Shown here: in pieces, positions 1-8,820 of the stretch | Layout: every line of letters begins with the position of its first letter | How positions within the stretch are numbered: position 1 is the stretch's first letter | Origin: an uncultured Gemella sp. | Lineage (GTDB): Bacteria; Bacillota; Bacilli; Staphylococcales; Gemellaceae | DNA: 16,126 nt | Direction: 5' to 3' | NCBI GenBank assembly: GCA_927911745.1 | Contig: CAKMQF010000036.1 | Location: 1-16,126 of the forward strand | Translations under genes and position numbers: made by a program | The notes under the pieces: generated by a model | Databases searched by the model: none | The model's input: only the letters and a program-made list of their open reading frames with translations | What the model was told of the DNA's origin: nothing

Positions 1-10
1 ATTTAAATTC

Positions 11-45
11 AAAAAGAGGTAGTTACTACTAGTAGCTCTTTTTTT
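11..45 (+). terminator. Terminator-like hairpin just upstream of folE
   Basis: AAAAAGAG (11-18) pairs with CTCTTTTT (36-43). A short inner helix, TAGT with ACTA, is possible across an internal mismatch, and a T run follows to 45. It may end an upstream gene. It lies only about 8 bases before the folE ribosome site, with no room for a promoter in between, so it could instead be a leader attenuator of folE. The outer stem is solid; the inner stem is weak. Confidence 0.55.
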
Positions 46-63
46 ATAAAAATGGAGGATAGT

Positions 64-624
64 TTGAAAATAAAGAACAATCACAAGAACTTATAAAAAC
101 ATTATTAGAAAATATTGGAGAGATACATCGAGAGCTTGGATTATTAGATACACCAAAAAGATGTGTAAAAATGTATGAAGAGTTATTATCTAAAACAAAT
201 GTTGATCCGAAAGAGGAAATCAATACATTTTTTGAATCAGATAATGATGAACCTATTTTAGTAAAGGATATTCAGTTCTATTCTCTATGTGAACATCACA
301 TGCTACCTTTTTATGGAGTTTGTCACATAGCTTATGTACCAAATAATAAGAAGATTACAGGGCTTAGTAAATTAGCCCGCCTTGTAGAAAGTGCTAGTCG
401 TAGACTTCAAATTCAAGAAGATATGACACTAATGCTTGTTAATGCAATAGAAGAGCAATTACAACCAAAAGGTGTTTATGTAATTATAGAAGCTGAACAT
501 ATGTGTATGGCAATGCGTGGAATCAAAAAAAATTGGTTCTAAAACAGTTACAAGTAAGAAAACTGGTATTTTCTTAGAAGATACAGAATTAGTTAAGGAC
601 ATTCAATATAAAATTAAGTTATAG
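64..624 (+). CDS. folE: GTP cyclohydrolase I (FolE), two frame breaks
   Basis: FolE opens GTP to dihydroneopterin triphosphate, the first step of folate synthesis, as a cytoplasmic zinc enzyme. Read across two breaks the product is about 186 residues, normal for the family. The zinc ligands are visible: C76 and H79 in the SLCEHHMLPFYG motif, and C148 in the EHMCMAMRG motif. The LLDTPKR and TGLSKLAR motifs are also present. I place the start at TTG 64, five bases after GGAGG (54-58), giving MKNKEQSQEL. The uninterrupted central part begins at ATG 171. One base appears missing in the A run at 67-70, and one extra A is present in the A8 run at 525-532; correcting both restores the usual C-terminus, ending at TAG 622-624. 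mtrB follows 18 bases later, the same order as mtrA–mtrB in Bacillus subtilis. The breaks look like homopolymer errors, so the gene is probably intact. Confidence 0.9.
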
Positions 625-642
625 TATTAATAGGAGTAGATT

Positions 643-846
643 ATGAAAGAAAGTAGTTATATTATTATTAGAGCTGAAGTTGATAATGTAAAAGTAATTA
701 CGAAAAAGACGAATAATGAAGAAGCTTTAGAAATATTAAATAAGGGAGAAGTTATAATTCTAAATATTTTTGATAATATCGTAAACTTTAAAGTACAAGG
801 AAGAGCAAGAATAGTATCAAATTTAGATCAAGTAATTTCAGAATAA
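643..846 (+). CDS. mtrB: TRAP-family RNA-binding attenuation protein (MtrB-like)
   Basis: This 67-residue protein matches the TRAP fold: a beta-strand start (YIIIRAEVDNVKVI), the KGEVII core motif, and FKVQGRARIV. In B. subtilis TRAP forms an 11-subunit ring that binds tryptophan and then GAG/UAG repeats in trp RNAs. Its position directly after folE repeats the mtrA–mtrB order. By my hand alignment, of the B. subtilis RNA-binding triad K37/K56/R58, only K56 is kept (K50 here); K37 aligns with I31 and R58 with Q52. The loop between the first strands is about three residues shorter. It may therefore bind a different RNA or ligand. The start has an AGGAG-type site 8 or so bases upstream. A strong terminator follows directly. 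The family call is fairly sure; the ligand is not known. Confidence 0.8.
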   Translation: MKESSYIIIRAEVDNVKVITKKTNNEEALEILNKGEVIILNIFDNIVNFKVQGRARIVSNLDQVISE

Positions 847-879
847 AAAAGTTCGCAGTAATTTTTCTGCGAACTTTTT
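847..879. terminator. Bidirectional terminator between mtrB and nox
   Basis: AAAAGTTCGCAG (847-858) pairs perfectly with CTGCGAACTTTT (867-878) around an 8-base loop. T residues follow on the plus strand, and the A run gives a T run on the minus strand. It can end mtrB (+) and nox (-), whose stop codon lies at 889-891. Confidence 0.9.
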
Positions 880-888
880 ATTGTTTTA

Positions 889-2250
889 CTAAAATAGTAA
901 TTTGTCTGCTCCACCTAATTTGTAGTCTAGAGCTGCCATAGCTAATACGTTAATGAAGTGCCATGGACGGTCGAATTCTGGTTGGAAGAATATATCAGCA
1001 AGCGCTAATTGTTCTAATGTCCATTCAGATGCGATAGCTATAGATAAAGCTGCGATAGCGCTAGATACGTCATGTTTAGACATAAATTGAGCTCCTAGAA
1101 CTCTGTGCGTATCTTCGTCGAAGTAGATCTTCATGTGAACTAGATTGTTTTCTTTTCTCATGAAATCAGGATAAATTCTTTCCTCTACATATTTAGAAGC
1201 TACTTTACCATCATATAGACCTACACCATTTTGAGATAATCCAGTACTTACGAATTTGTAATCAAAGAATGATAATGCTGAAGTACCGTTTACTGCAGGC
1301 ATTTTAGTTTTAGTACCCATAGCGTTTAATGCAGCAACTACACCTTGACGGCGAGCTAGAGTAGCAAGAGCTATTGGTAATTCTCCACGAGTTGGAGCGT
1401 ATGGAAGAAGAGTTGAATCTCCTCCAGCGTAAACGTCTTTTGCAGATGTTTCTAAGTATTCGTTAGTAACAACAAAACCACGTTCTGTCATTTCTAATTC
1501 TCCATTTAACCAAGATGCATCTGGACGAACACCAACAGAAACGATAACTGTATCTGCTTCGTATTCACCTTTGTCTGTTACTACAGCTGTAACTTTTCCA
1601 TTTTCACCTTTGAATGAAAGAACTTTTTCTCCACCACGAACTTTAAGGTTGTGTTTAGCACCTTCTTCAGTAAGAATATCAGTAAGTTCTTGGTCTAGGT
1701 AAGTGTTTAAGATTCTTGGAGCAAAGTCAACAACAGTTACGTCGATACCGTGTTTAGCATAAGATTCTGCTACTTCAAGACCGATGTATCCACCACCAAC
1801 TACTACTGCTTTTTTACTGTTTTGCATACAATCGTATACAGCTTGAGTATCTTCAGGGCCACGGAAAGTGTGGATGTTTTCTAATTCGATTCCTTCGAAT
1901 GGAGGCTTAATTGCTGCTCCACCAGGACTTAGTAATAATTTATCGTAACTTTGTTTTTCTTCGCCGGCTGCTGTTTTAACAACAACGTATTTTTCTTGTG
2001 AATTTAATCCTACAACATCGCTGTTACAGTGGATGTTAATACCTTGAGAACGGTAAGACTCCTCTGTTGCAAAGTGTAGTTCAGATAATGCTTTAGATGT
2101 CCCATCTAAATAAGATTGGCTACCTCAACCCATAAATGAAGCCCCAGCGCCTCTTTCATATAAATGAATTTCAGCATTAGGCTCGTTTTTTAAAATAGTT
2201 TGAACAGCTTCGTATCCGAAGTGTGATGTTCCAACAACTACGTATTTCAT
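889..2250 (-). CDS. nox: NADH oxidase with in-frame TGA at catalytic Cys42
   Basis: This is an FAD-dependent NADH oxidase of the NADH oxidase/peroxidase/CoA-disulfide reductase group, which reduces oxygen with NADH in the cytoplasm. The frame is continuous from ATG 2250 to TAG 889 (454 codons), with no indel and one TGA at 2127-2125. That codon is number 42. It falls in SFMG-x-GSQSYLDG, exactly where relatives carry the redox-active cysteine (Cys42 of enterococcal NADH peroxidase). His10, the partner residue, is present (VVVGTSHFG). The NADH-binding GGGYIG is at 152-157, and the second FAD motif YAGGDS follows. AGGAGG lies 7 bases before the start. If TGA ends translation, only a 41-residue peptide results, and a product from the internal Met142 would lack the FAD-binding N-terminus. 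Options are selenocysteine at position 42, a TGT/TGC to TGA base-call error, or a true nonsense mutation. The identity is sure; the meaning of the TGA is open. Confidence 0.92.
2092..2127 (-). promoter_or_regulatory. SECIS-like hairpin directly after the nox TGA
   Basis: On the minus strand the TGA (2127-2125) is followed by 14 bases and then a perfect 8-bp stem: TTTAGATG (2110-2103), loop GGA, CATCTAAA (2099-2092). The loop begins 22 bases after the TGA and starts with G. Known bacterial SECIS elements lie inside the coding region just after the UGA, with an apical loop roughly 16-37 bases away and a G near its start. The match is in position and shape only; the 3-base loop is short and no bulged U is seen. 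It may be a chance product of the SYLDGTSK codons. Confidence 0.4.
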
Positions 2251-2505
2251 ACATTTTCCTCCTAATAATATTATTTATAATGTTTGAATTTTTCCCGTAT
2301 AATTACTATTTTTTGATTATACAAATAGAATTATAACATATATTGCTATAATATAAAAATAATATGAATTAAAAAAATGATAAAAATAGCTTTGTTACCG
2401 CTTTATTTTTGTATTATTATACATATAATTATATTGATTTATGTCATATATTTAACATAGTAAATAATATGGTAAGTTTATATTTTAATTGAATAATTAT
2501 TATGA

Positions 2506-2523
2506 TTTGACTTTTTTTTGACT
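2506..2523 (+). promoter_or_regulatory. CtsR-like tandem operator upstream of groES
   Basis: TTTGACT occurs twice in direct repeat (2506-2512 and 2517-2523), separated by TTTT. The CtsR heat-shock operator, on this strand, is TTTGACY-N3-TTTGACY. The spacer here is four bases instead of three, inside a T8 run. A one-base overcount, like the other homopolymer errors in this window, would make it canonical. CtsR controls groESL in several Gram-positive cocci. Confidence 0.5.
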
Positions 2524-2536
2524 TTTGTTTTATTAT
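2507..2536 (+). promoter_or_regulatory. Likely groESL promoter
   Basis: TTGACT (-35, 2507-2512) and TATTAT (-10, 2531-2536) are 18 bases apart, or 17 if the T8 run is one too long. The -35 box lies inside the CtsR-like repeat, as expected for repression by CtsR. It is about 55 bases before the groES start. Confidence 0.5.
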
Positions 2537-2590
2537 ATATTTCAGTAGATAAAGAAAAATACAGAAAAAAATTTTTAAGAGGTTATTAAT

Positions 2591-4478
<1,888 letters not shown>

Positions 4479-4501
4479 AACTAATAGCTAAAACAAATAA
4501 T

Positions 4502-4530
4502 TTGAATAATTGGCTATGATATTATAAAAT
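4502..4530 (+). promoter_or_regulatory. Candidate trxA promoter
   Basis: TTGAAT (4502-4507) and TAAAAT (4525-4530) are 17 bases apart, about 32 bases before the trxA start. No clear terminator is seen between groEL and this site, so trxA may also receive read-through from groESL. Confidence 0.45.
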
Positions 4531-4561
4531 AAATTCATAAGAATTAAAGGAGACAGAAACA

Positions 4562-4867
4562 ATGAGAGAAATCACAGATAAAGAATTTTTGAATTATCAA
4601 AAACTGATAGTGTAAAAGTATTTGACTTTTGGGCACCATGGTGTGGTCCATGTAAAAATGTTAGCGCCAGTATTAGAAGAAGTTGCTAGCGAATTTCCAA
4701 ACATTGAATTCTACAAAGTTAATGTAGATGAAAATCAAGAAGCTGCTGGTGAATTTGGAATTATGTCAATTCCTACGCTACTAATTATGAAAAATGGAGA
4801 AGTACTAGAAGAAAAAACTGGATACCAACCAAAAGAAGCATTAGTAGAATTACTATCTAAATTCTAA
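4562..4867 (+). CDS. trxA: Thioredoxin, two compensating frame breaks
   Basis: Thioredoxin reduces protein disulfides in the cytoplasm and is recycled by thioredoxin reductase. The active site WCGPC (about residues 27-31) is present, with the cis-proline motif SIPTLLIMKNG later on. The start is ATG 4562, giving MREITDKEF, 8 bases after AAAGGAGA. One T seems missing from the T5 run at 4586-4590 and one A is extra in the A5 run at 4654-4658. The two shifts cancel, and the corrected 101-residue protein has normal length. Without correction, the frame that contains the active site opens only at its 5' side and the downstream frame begins after the first part. A strong terminator follows at 4871. 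Thioredoxin is normally essential in such bacteria, so sequence error is the likely cause. Confidence 0.9.
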
Positions 4868-4870
4868 TAG

Positions 4871-4908
4871 AAAAAAAGCTACGGAATTAATATTCTGTAG
4901 CTTTTTTT
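4871..4908. terminator. Terminator after trxA
   Basis: A7 then GCTACGGAAT pairs with ATTCTGTAGC then T7, with one G·U pair and a 4-base loop. It is a strong intrinsic terminator for trxA, and the flanking A and T runs let it work on either strand. Confidence 0.9.
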
Positions 4909-4917
4909 AGTAAAAAT

Positions 4918-4957
4918 AAAAGAAGGAATAGCTTGTGATTAAGCTATTCCTTCTTTT
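4918..4957. terminator. Terminator after glnA
   Basis: AAAAGAAGGAATAGCTT (4918-4934) pairs perfectly with AAGCTATTCCTTCTTTT (4941-4957) around a 6-base loop. It lies 14 bases beyond the glnA stop and serves the minus-strand glnRA transcript. Together with the preceding hairpin it insulates convergent trxA and glnA. Confidence 0.9.
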
Positions 4958-4970
4958 TGTTTTCATGTTA

Positions 4971-6308
4971 TTAATAATTTTTTAAATATTGATCAATTTC
5001 CCAATCGGTAACTTGAGTTCTAAATGAATCCCATTCGATTGATTTTGCTTCTATAAAGTTATAGAAGATGTGATCTCCTAATGCTTCCTTCATAATAGGA
5101 GAAGTTGATAATTCTTTTAGTGCTGTATATAATGTTGAAGGTAATTCATCTATACCATTTGCGATTCTTTCTTCACGAGTCATAACATAAATATTACTTC
5201 TAACTTCAGGTGCTGGAACTAGTTTATTTTCAATTCCATCTAAACCTGCTGCTAAGATTGTTGTCATTGCTAAGTATGGATTTGCAGCTGGATCTACTGA
5301 TCTAACTTCTACACGTGTAGATTTACCACGTGCGGCAGGAATACGAACTAGAGGTGAACGGTTTGAAGTTGACCATGCAACATAGCAAGGGGCTTCATAA
5401 CCAGGTACTAAACGTTTATATGAGTTTACTGTTGGATTACATACAGCTGTGAAACTACGAGCATGTTTAAGAATTCCTGCGATAAAGTGTGATGCTACTT
5501 CACTTAACCCATTTTCACTATTTTCATCATAAAAGCTGTTTTCACCATTACTGAACATAGAAACGTTACAGTGCATACCAGATCCATTAATACCAAAAAT
5601 TGGTTTCGGCATAAATGTCGCATGTAAACCGTGTTTTCTAGCAATAGTTTTTACAATTAATTTAAATGTTTGAATGTTATCGCAAGCTGAAATTACATCA
5701 TCGTATTTGAAGTCGATTTCGTGTTGACCTGGAGCAACTTCGTGGTGACTTGCTTCAATATCAAATCCTAGGCGTTCAAGCTCAAGAACGATGTCACGGC
5801 GTACGTTTTCTCCTAAATCAACAGGAGCAAGATCGAAATAACCACCATTATCATTTAATTCTAAACTTGGTTCACCATTTTCTTTTAGTCTGAATAAGAA
5901 AAATTCTGGTTCTGGTCCAAGATTTAAAGTATCAAAACCTAATTTTTTCATTCTTTCAAGTGTTCTTTTTAAATTACCACGAGGATCACCAGCGAAAGGT
6001 TTTCCATCTACAGTATAAACGTCACAGATGAAACGAGCTACTTTACCGTATTCGCTATCCCAAGAAAATACTAAGAATGTATTTAAATCAGGGTAAAGAT
6101 ACATATCACTTTCTTCGATTCGTACAAAACCTTCAATCGATGAACCATCAAACATCATTTTATTATCTAGTACTTTTTCAATTTGACTAACAGGTACTTC
6201 TACATTTTTGATTGTACCAGTAATATCAGTAAATTGTAATCGAATATACTTAACGTTTTCATCTTCAATTCTTTTAATTATTTCTTCTCTAGTAATAGTT
6301 TTAGCCAT
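4971..6308 (-). CDS. glnA: Glutamine synthetase type I-alpha (GlnA)
   Basis: GlnA joins ammonia to glutamate with ATP, in the cytoplasm as a dodecamer. The complete 445-residue frame is close to B. subtilis GlnA. Visible motifs are [10 protein letters not shown] (residues 52-61), [22 protein letters not shown] (metal and glutamate site, 188-200), [10 protein letters not shown] (ATP site, 241-250), [13 protein letters not shown] and [17 protein letters not shown]. Arg63 matches B. subtilis Arg62, which makes the GSI-alpha enzyme sensitive to glutamine feedback. The adenylylation loop of enteric enzymes is absent. The minus-strand ribosome site AAGGAG sets the start. It lies downstream of glnR, with its own GlnR operator in the gap. 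Feedback-inhibited GlnA is known to activate GlnR in Bacillus; the same is inferred here. Confidence 0.97.
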   Translation of the reverse strand: MAKTITREEIIKRIEDENVKYIRLQFTDITGTIKNVEVPVSQIEKVLDNKMMFDGSSIEGFVRIEESDMYLYPDLNTFLVFSWDSEYGKVARFICDVYTVDGKPFAGDPRGNLKRTLERMKKLGFDTLNLGPEPEFFLFRLKENGEPSLELNDNGGYFDLAPVDLGENVRRDIVLELERLGFDIEASHHEVAPGQHEIDFKYDDVISACDNIQTFKLIVKTIARKHGLHATFMPKPIFGINGSGMHCNVSMFSNGENSFYDENSENGLSEVASHFIAGILKHARSFTAVCNPTVNSYKRLVPGYEAPCYVAWSTSNRSPLVRIPAARGKSTRVEVRSVDPAANPYLAMTTILAAGLDGIENKLVPAPEVRSNIYVMTREERIANGIDELPSTLYTALKELSTSPIMKEALGDHIFYNFIEAKSIEWDSFRTQVTDWEIDQYLKNY

Positions 6309-6336
6309 GTTGTCTCCTTATTTTGTAGAAAATTAT

Positions 6337-6353
6337 TGTAAAAAAATCTAACA
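6337..6353. promoter_or_regulatory. GlnR operator between glnR and glnA
   Basis: TGTAA-N7-TAACA fits the GlnR/TnrA consensus TGTNA-N7-TNACA at every fixed base. It lies about 28 bases before the glnA start and touches the glnR stop codon. A TACAAT -10-like box overlaps it on the minus strand, but I see no matching -35. It suggests separate GlnR control of glnA in addition to the site upstream of glnR. Confidence 0.7.
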
Positions 6354-6738
6354 CTAAAATTTATTCTTTTTGTTGTTATAAAATCTAGATAAATCACCAC
6401 GTCCAATTGAGCGTTCTCTAGGTAAACCGTTTGGTCCTGCGAAAATATCGTTATGGATAATCTGTCTGATTTGAGTTGTTTCAGCAGGTACTTCTTTTTC
6501 ATTAATTATTTCATCGATAGCTTTTAGACTAAAACCTTTTGTCAGTAGGTCTTTAATAGTCAATAATTTATCGATATCATTAAAAGAAAAAAGCCTAGTA
6601 TTACCTTCAGTACGTTTTGGAGTGAAGAGTTTTTTTTCTTCATAGTATCTTATTTGTCTTGCAGTAAGTTGAGTAATTTTTGTTACTACACTTATGGAAA
6701 AAACTGGAAGATTTTTTTTGTAATTCTTTAAACCCCAT
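6354..6738 (-). CDS. glnR: Nitrogen regulator GlnR (MerR family), one frame break
   Basis: GlnR represses glnRA and other nitrogen genes when glutamine is plentiful. The MerR-type helix-turn-helix is clear (SVVTKITQLTARQIRYYEE), followed by the wing (TEGNTRLFSFNDIDKLL). The C-terminal RGDLSRFY segment is typical of GlnR. I place the start at ATG 6738, after AGAGG at 6747-6751, giving MGFKELQKNLPVFS. This needs the minus-strand A8 run (6712-6719) to be A7; as written, the DNA-binding frame runs on upstream into a spurious extension of about 30 residues. The corrected product is about 127 residues, within the family range. glnA follows 45 bases later. A perfect GlnR box upstream implies autoregulation. 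Confidence 0.9.
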
Positions 6739-6774
6739 AATAGTACCTCTCTAATAAGATTTTGTGAAATAAAT

Positions 6775-6802
6775 ATTTTATATCTATATAGTATGATAAC
6801 AA
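6775..6802 (-). promoter_or_regulatory. Candidate glnR promoter
   Basis: On the minus strand TTGTTA (6802-6797) and TAAAAT (6780-6775) are 16 bases apart. The GlnR box at 6827-6843 lies 24 bases upstream of the -35 box. The region is AT-rich, so this is one of several possible readings. Confidence 0.35.
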
Positions 6803-6826
6803 AAAAAACAAACAAAATAAAGTGTA

Positions 6827-6843
6827 TGTTAGAAAATCTAACA
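6827..6843. promoter_or_regulatory. GlnR operator upstream of glnR
   Basis: TGTTAGAAAATCTAACA is a perfect inverted repeat apart from its central bases and fits TGTNA-N7-TNACA. It lies about 90 bases upstream of the glnR start. It is also within 150 bases of the divergent membrane-protein gene at 6972, which it could influence. Confidence 0.8.
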
Positions 6844-6912
6844 AAAATTAAAGTATGTAAACATTATAAGAGATTTTTGTATGTGTTTTTTATATTTATA
6901 GAAGAAAGTATG

Positions 6913-6941
6913 TTTAAAAATTTTTAAAATCATGATAAAAT
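6913..6941 (+). promoter_or_regulatory. Candidate promoter for the 60-residue protein
   Basis: TTTAAA (6913-6918) and TAAAAT (6936-6941) are 17 bases apart, about 30 bases before the next start codon. The -35 box is weak and the region is AT-rich. Confidence 0.35.
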
Positions 6942-6971
6942 AAGGTTATATAAAAAAGAAAGGATGATAGT

Positions 6972-7154
6972 ATGGCGATATTTTTATCTGTTATAGTTTT
7001 TATTATAACTTTTGTATTATTACTAGGTTCATACATAGTATTAGTATCAAATAATAAAATAAAAAGAAGACGTATGGATAAAGTATTGAAATTGGTGGCT
7101 GCATACAGTTTAGTTACTGCATTGGTATATTGCTATCAATATTTATACTTATAA
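6972..7154 (+). CDS. Small two-helix membrane protein, unknown function
   Basis: I do not recognise this 60-residue protein. It has a hydrophobic helix at about residues 3-26 (FLSVIVFIITFVLLLGSYIV), a strongly basic turn NKIKRRRMDK at 28-37, and a second hydrophobic helix to the end (LKLVAAYSLVTALVYCYQYL). The positive-inside rule would place the basic turn in the cytoplasm, with both ends outside. A good ribosome site, AGAAAGGATG, precedes ATG 6972. A weak promoter is possible upstream. It is 44 bases before the flippase gene in the same direction, so the two may be co-transcribed. There is no signal-peptide cleavage site that I can see. A toxin-like or accessory membrane peptide is possible but unsupported. 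Confidence 0.65.
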   Translation: MAIFLSVIVFIITFVLLLGSYIVLVSNNKIKRRRMDKVLKLVAAYSLVTALVYCYQYLYL

Positions 7155-7198
7155 AAAATATATATTACAATTAAATATTAAGTTTGGATGTGAAAATT

Positions 7199-8815
7199 TT
7201 GAAAAAAGATTCCTTGTTTAAAGGGACTGCGATACTTAGTTTAAGTTTGATTTTAACGAAAATTTTAGGAGCGGTATATCTTATTCCTTTTTATCAGATA
7301 ATTGGTGGAGAGGAGCAAATGGCTTTATTCAATTATGGATATAGTTATTATGCTACAATACTTGAGATATCCGGAGCAGGAATACCTCTTGCAATAGCAA
7401 AATTGGTTGCCAAATATAATGCAATAGGAGCATATAGTGTTAGTAGAAGAATTTATAAACTAGGATCTTGGTTACTAGTAGTAATGGGGATAGTTGGTTT
7501 TTGTATATTATTTTTTGGTTCGGGATTTATATCGGATCAGATTCTTATAAGTAATCAACAAAAATTTACTCCACAAGATGGTGCCTTGGTGCTTAAAAGT
7601 TTAAGTTTTGGTATTCCATTAGTTTTAGTATCTTCAGGTCTTAGAGGATTATTCCAAGGGCATGAGATAATGCTACCTTCAGCGCTGAGTCAATTTATTG
7701 AACAGGTAGCTCGAATCGCGTTTATGTTAGGTGCAACATATTTCATTATGAAGGTATTAGGTTACGGAGTAGTTGAAGGGAACGTTAGTGCTACATTTGC
7801 AGCTGCAGTTGGAGCTGTTTTTTCTTTAATTGTACTTTTCTTTTTTTATTCTAAAAATAAACGGAATTTAGATTTTAATATAGAAGAAGATGAAGTACAA
7901 CTTGATATTACAACATCAGCATTAGTGAAAGAGTTCTTCTCAGTTTCTATACCATTTATATTTATAGTAGGGCTATTTCCAATTTTAAATATTATAGACC
8001 AACATAATTTTATTCATGGGATGACAAAAATAGGGAAAGCGGATATTGTAGATGGAAGATTCTCAGCGTTACAGCTTGTTAATAAAGTAGTAATGATTGC
8101 TGTTGCTATTGCACCAGCATTTTCTAGTACATTTTTACCTTCTATAACTAGACTATTTGCCCAAGGAGATAGAATAACTGTTAGTAGTCAAATAAATAAA
8201 GTTATTTTGTCACTAATGATGATTGTACTTCCAGCTCTAGTTGGAATGTATGTTCTTGCTGATCCAATTTATTCTGCTTTTTATAGTAGAAGTTTAGAAA
8301 ATGCTGATTTACTAAGATTTTATTTACCTCTTGCGGTACTATATTCTATTTATAGTTTAACAAGTATAATTATGCAAGCTGTGAATAAGCAATTATTAAA
8401 CCTTGCAGCGATTATAGTGGGGTTGGTAGTTAAGTATGTAACTATTACTCCATTTGTAATGAAATTTGAGACAAATGGTGTGATTTTATCTTCAATCACA
8501 ACTTACCTTGTGATGATTAGTATAAACTTAGTTATTATAAATACAGCGGTTAGACTTAAAATTTTTGAGTTCTTTACTAGATTATTAATAATCTTAAGTA
8601 GTTGCTTTATCATGTTTATCACAGTGGCAGCTATTTATGAATCTATATTATCTAACTTTGTTATTGAATCAAAAATTTCAAGTATGATACTAATTATGAT
8701 TTGTGCAATCTTTGGTATTCTAATCTATTTCTTCAGTATAACTATGATGAAATTCGATGAATATTTATTTGGTAGAAAAATTAAAATCTCATCTTTAAGA
8801 AGGTTAAGGAGATAA
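7199..8815 (+). CDS. murJ: MurJ/YtgP-type lipid flippase
   Basis: This is a multi-helix membrane protein of the MOP superfamily, polysaccharide biosynthesis/SpoVB–YtgP branch. YtgP homologues serve as MurJ, moving lipid II across the membrane for peptidoglycan synthesis. The protein is about 538 residues with roughly 14 hydrophobic helices. Family-like segments are LTKILGAVYLIPFY near the start and SGLRGLFQGHEIMLPSALSQ followed by IEQVARI at about 146-173. I chose TTG 7199 (MKKDSLFKG) because GGATGTGA, close to GGAGGTGA, lies 5 bases before it. An in-frame TTG at 7184 and GTG at 7190 are alternatives adding 5 or 3 residues. An RsuA-type gene begins 5 bases after the stop and pepV follows, an order also seen around ytgP in other Bacillota. 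No frame break is seen. Transport of a different lipid-linked sugar is possible. Confidence 0.85.
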   Translation: MKKDSLFKGTAILSLSLILTKILGAVYLIPFYQIIGGEEQMALFNYGYSYYATILEISGAGIPLAIAKLVAKYNAIGAYSVSRRIYKLGSWLLVVMGIVGFCILFFGSGFISDQILISNQQKFTPQDGALVLKSLSFGIPLVLVSSGLRGLFQGHEIMLPSALSQFIEQVARIAFMLGATYFIMKVLGYGVVEGNVSATFAAAVGAVFSLIVLFFFYSKNKRNLDFNIEEDEVQLDITTSALVKEFFSVSIPFIFIVGLFPILNIIDQHNFIHGMTKIGKADIVDGRFSALQLVNKVVMIAVAIAPAFSSTFLPSITRLFAQGDRITVSSQINKVILSLMMIVLPALVGMYVLADPIYSAFYSRSLENADLLRFYLPLAVLYSIYSLTSIIMQAVNKQLLNLAAIIVGLVVKYVTITPFVMKFETNGVILSSITTYLVMISINLVIINTAVRLKIFEFFTRLLIILSSCFIMFITVAAIYESILSNFVIESKISSMILIMICAIFGILIYFFSITMMKFDEYLFGRKIKISSLRRLRR

Positions 8816-8820
8816 GTATA

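Larger units (their letters stand above)
2251..2590. other. Divergent intergenic region between nox and groES
   Basis: About 340 bases of very AT-rich DNA between two divergently read genes. It holds the nox ribosome site (AGGAGG on the minus strand near 2258-2263), a possible plus-strand promoter TTGTTA-N17-TATTAT (2392-2420), and the groES promoter with its CtsR-like repeat near 2506-2536. I see no CIRCE (HrcA) inverted repeat, no RNA gene and no convincing coding sequence. Chance matches to promoter boxes are common in DNA this rich in A and T. Confidence 0.6.

Noticed and set aside
889..1827. A separate shorter oxidoreductase starting at Met142 of nox
   Set aside because: No ribosome site stands before it, and the piece lacks the N-terminal FAD domain. 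The frame upstream is open to the real start except for the TGA.
2125..2127. Genome-wide reassignment of TGA (to Trp, Gly or Cys)
   Set aside because: Tryptophans in glnA, trxA, ccrZ and topA use TGG, and cysteines and glycines use normal codons. No other in-frame TGA appears in the intact genes. A single TGA at one special position does not support a changed code.
2251..2590. CIRCE (HrcA) inverted repeat before groES
   Set aside because: I looked for TTAGCACTC-N9-GAGTGCTAA and found nothing close.
6278..6502. Minus-strand open frame overlapping the end of glnR and the start of glnA
   Set aside because: It is an out-of-frame shadow across the glnR–glnA junction. The GlnR frame with RGDLSRFY is clearly the coding one.
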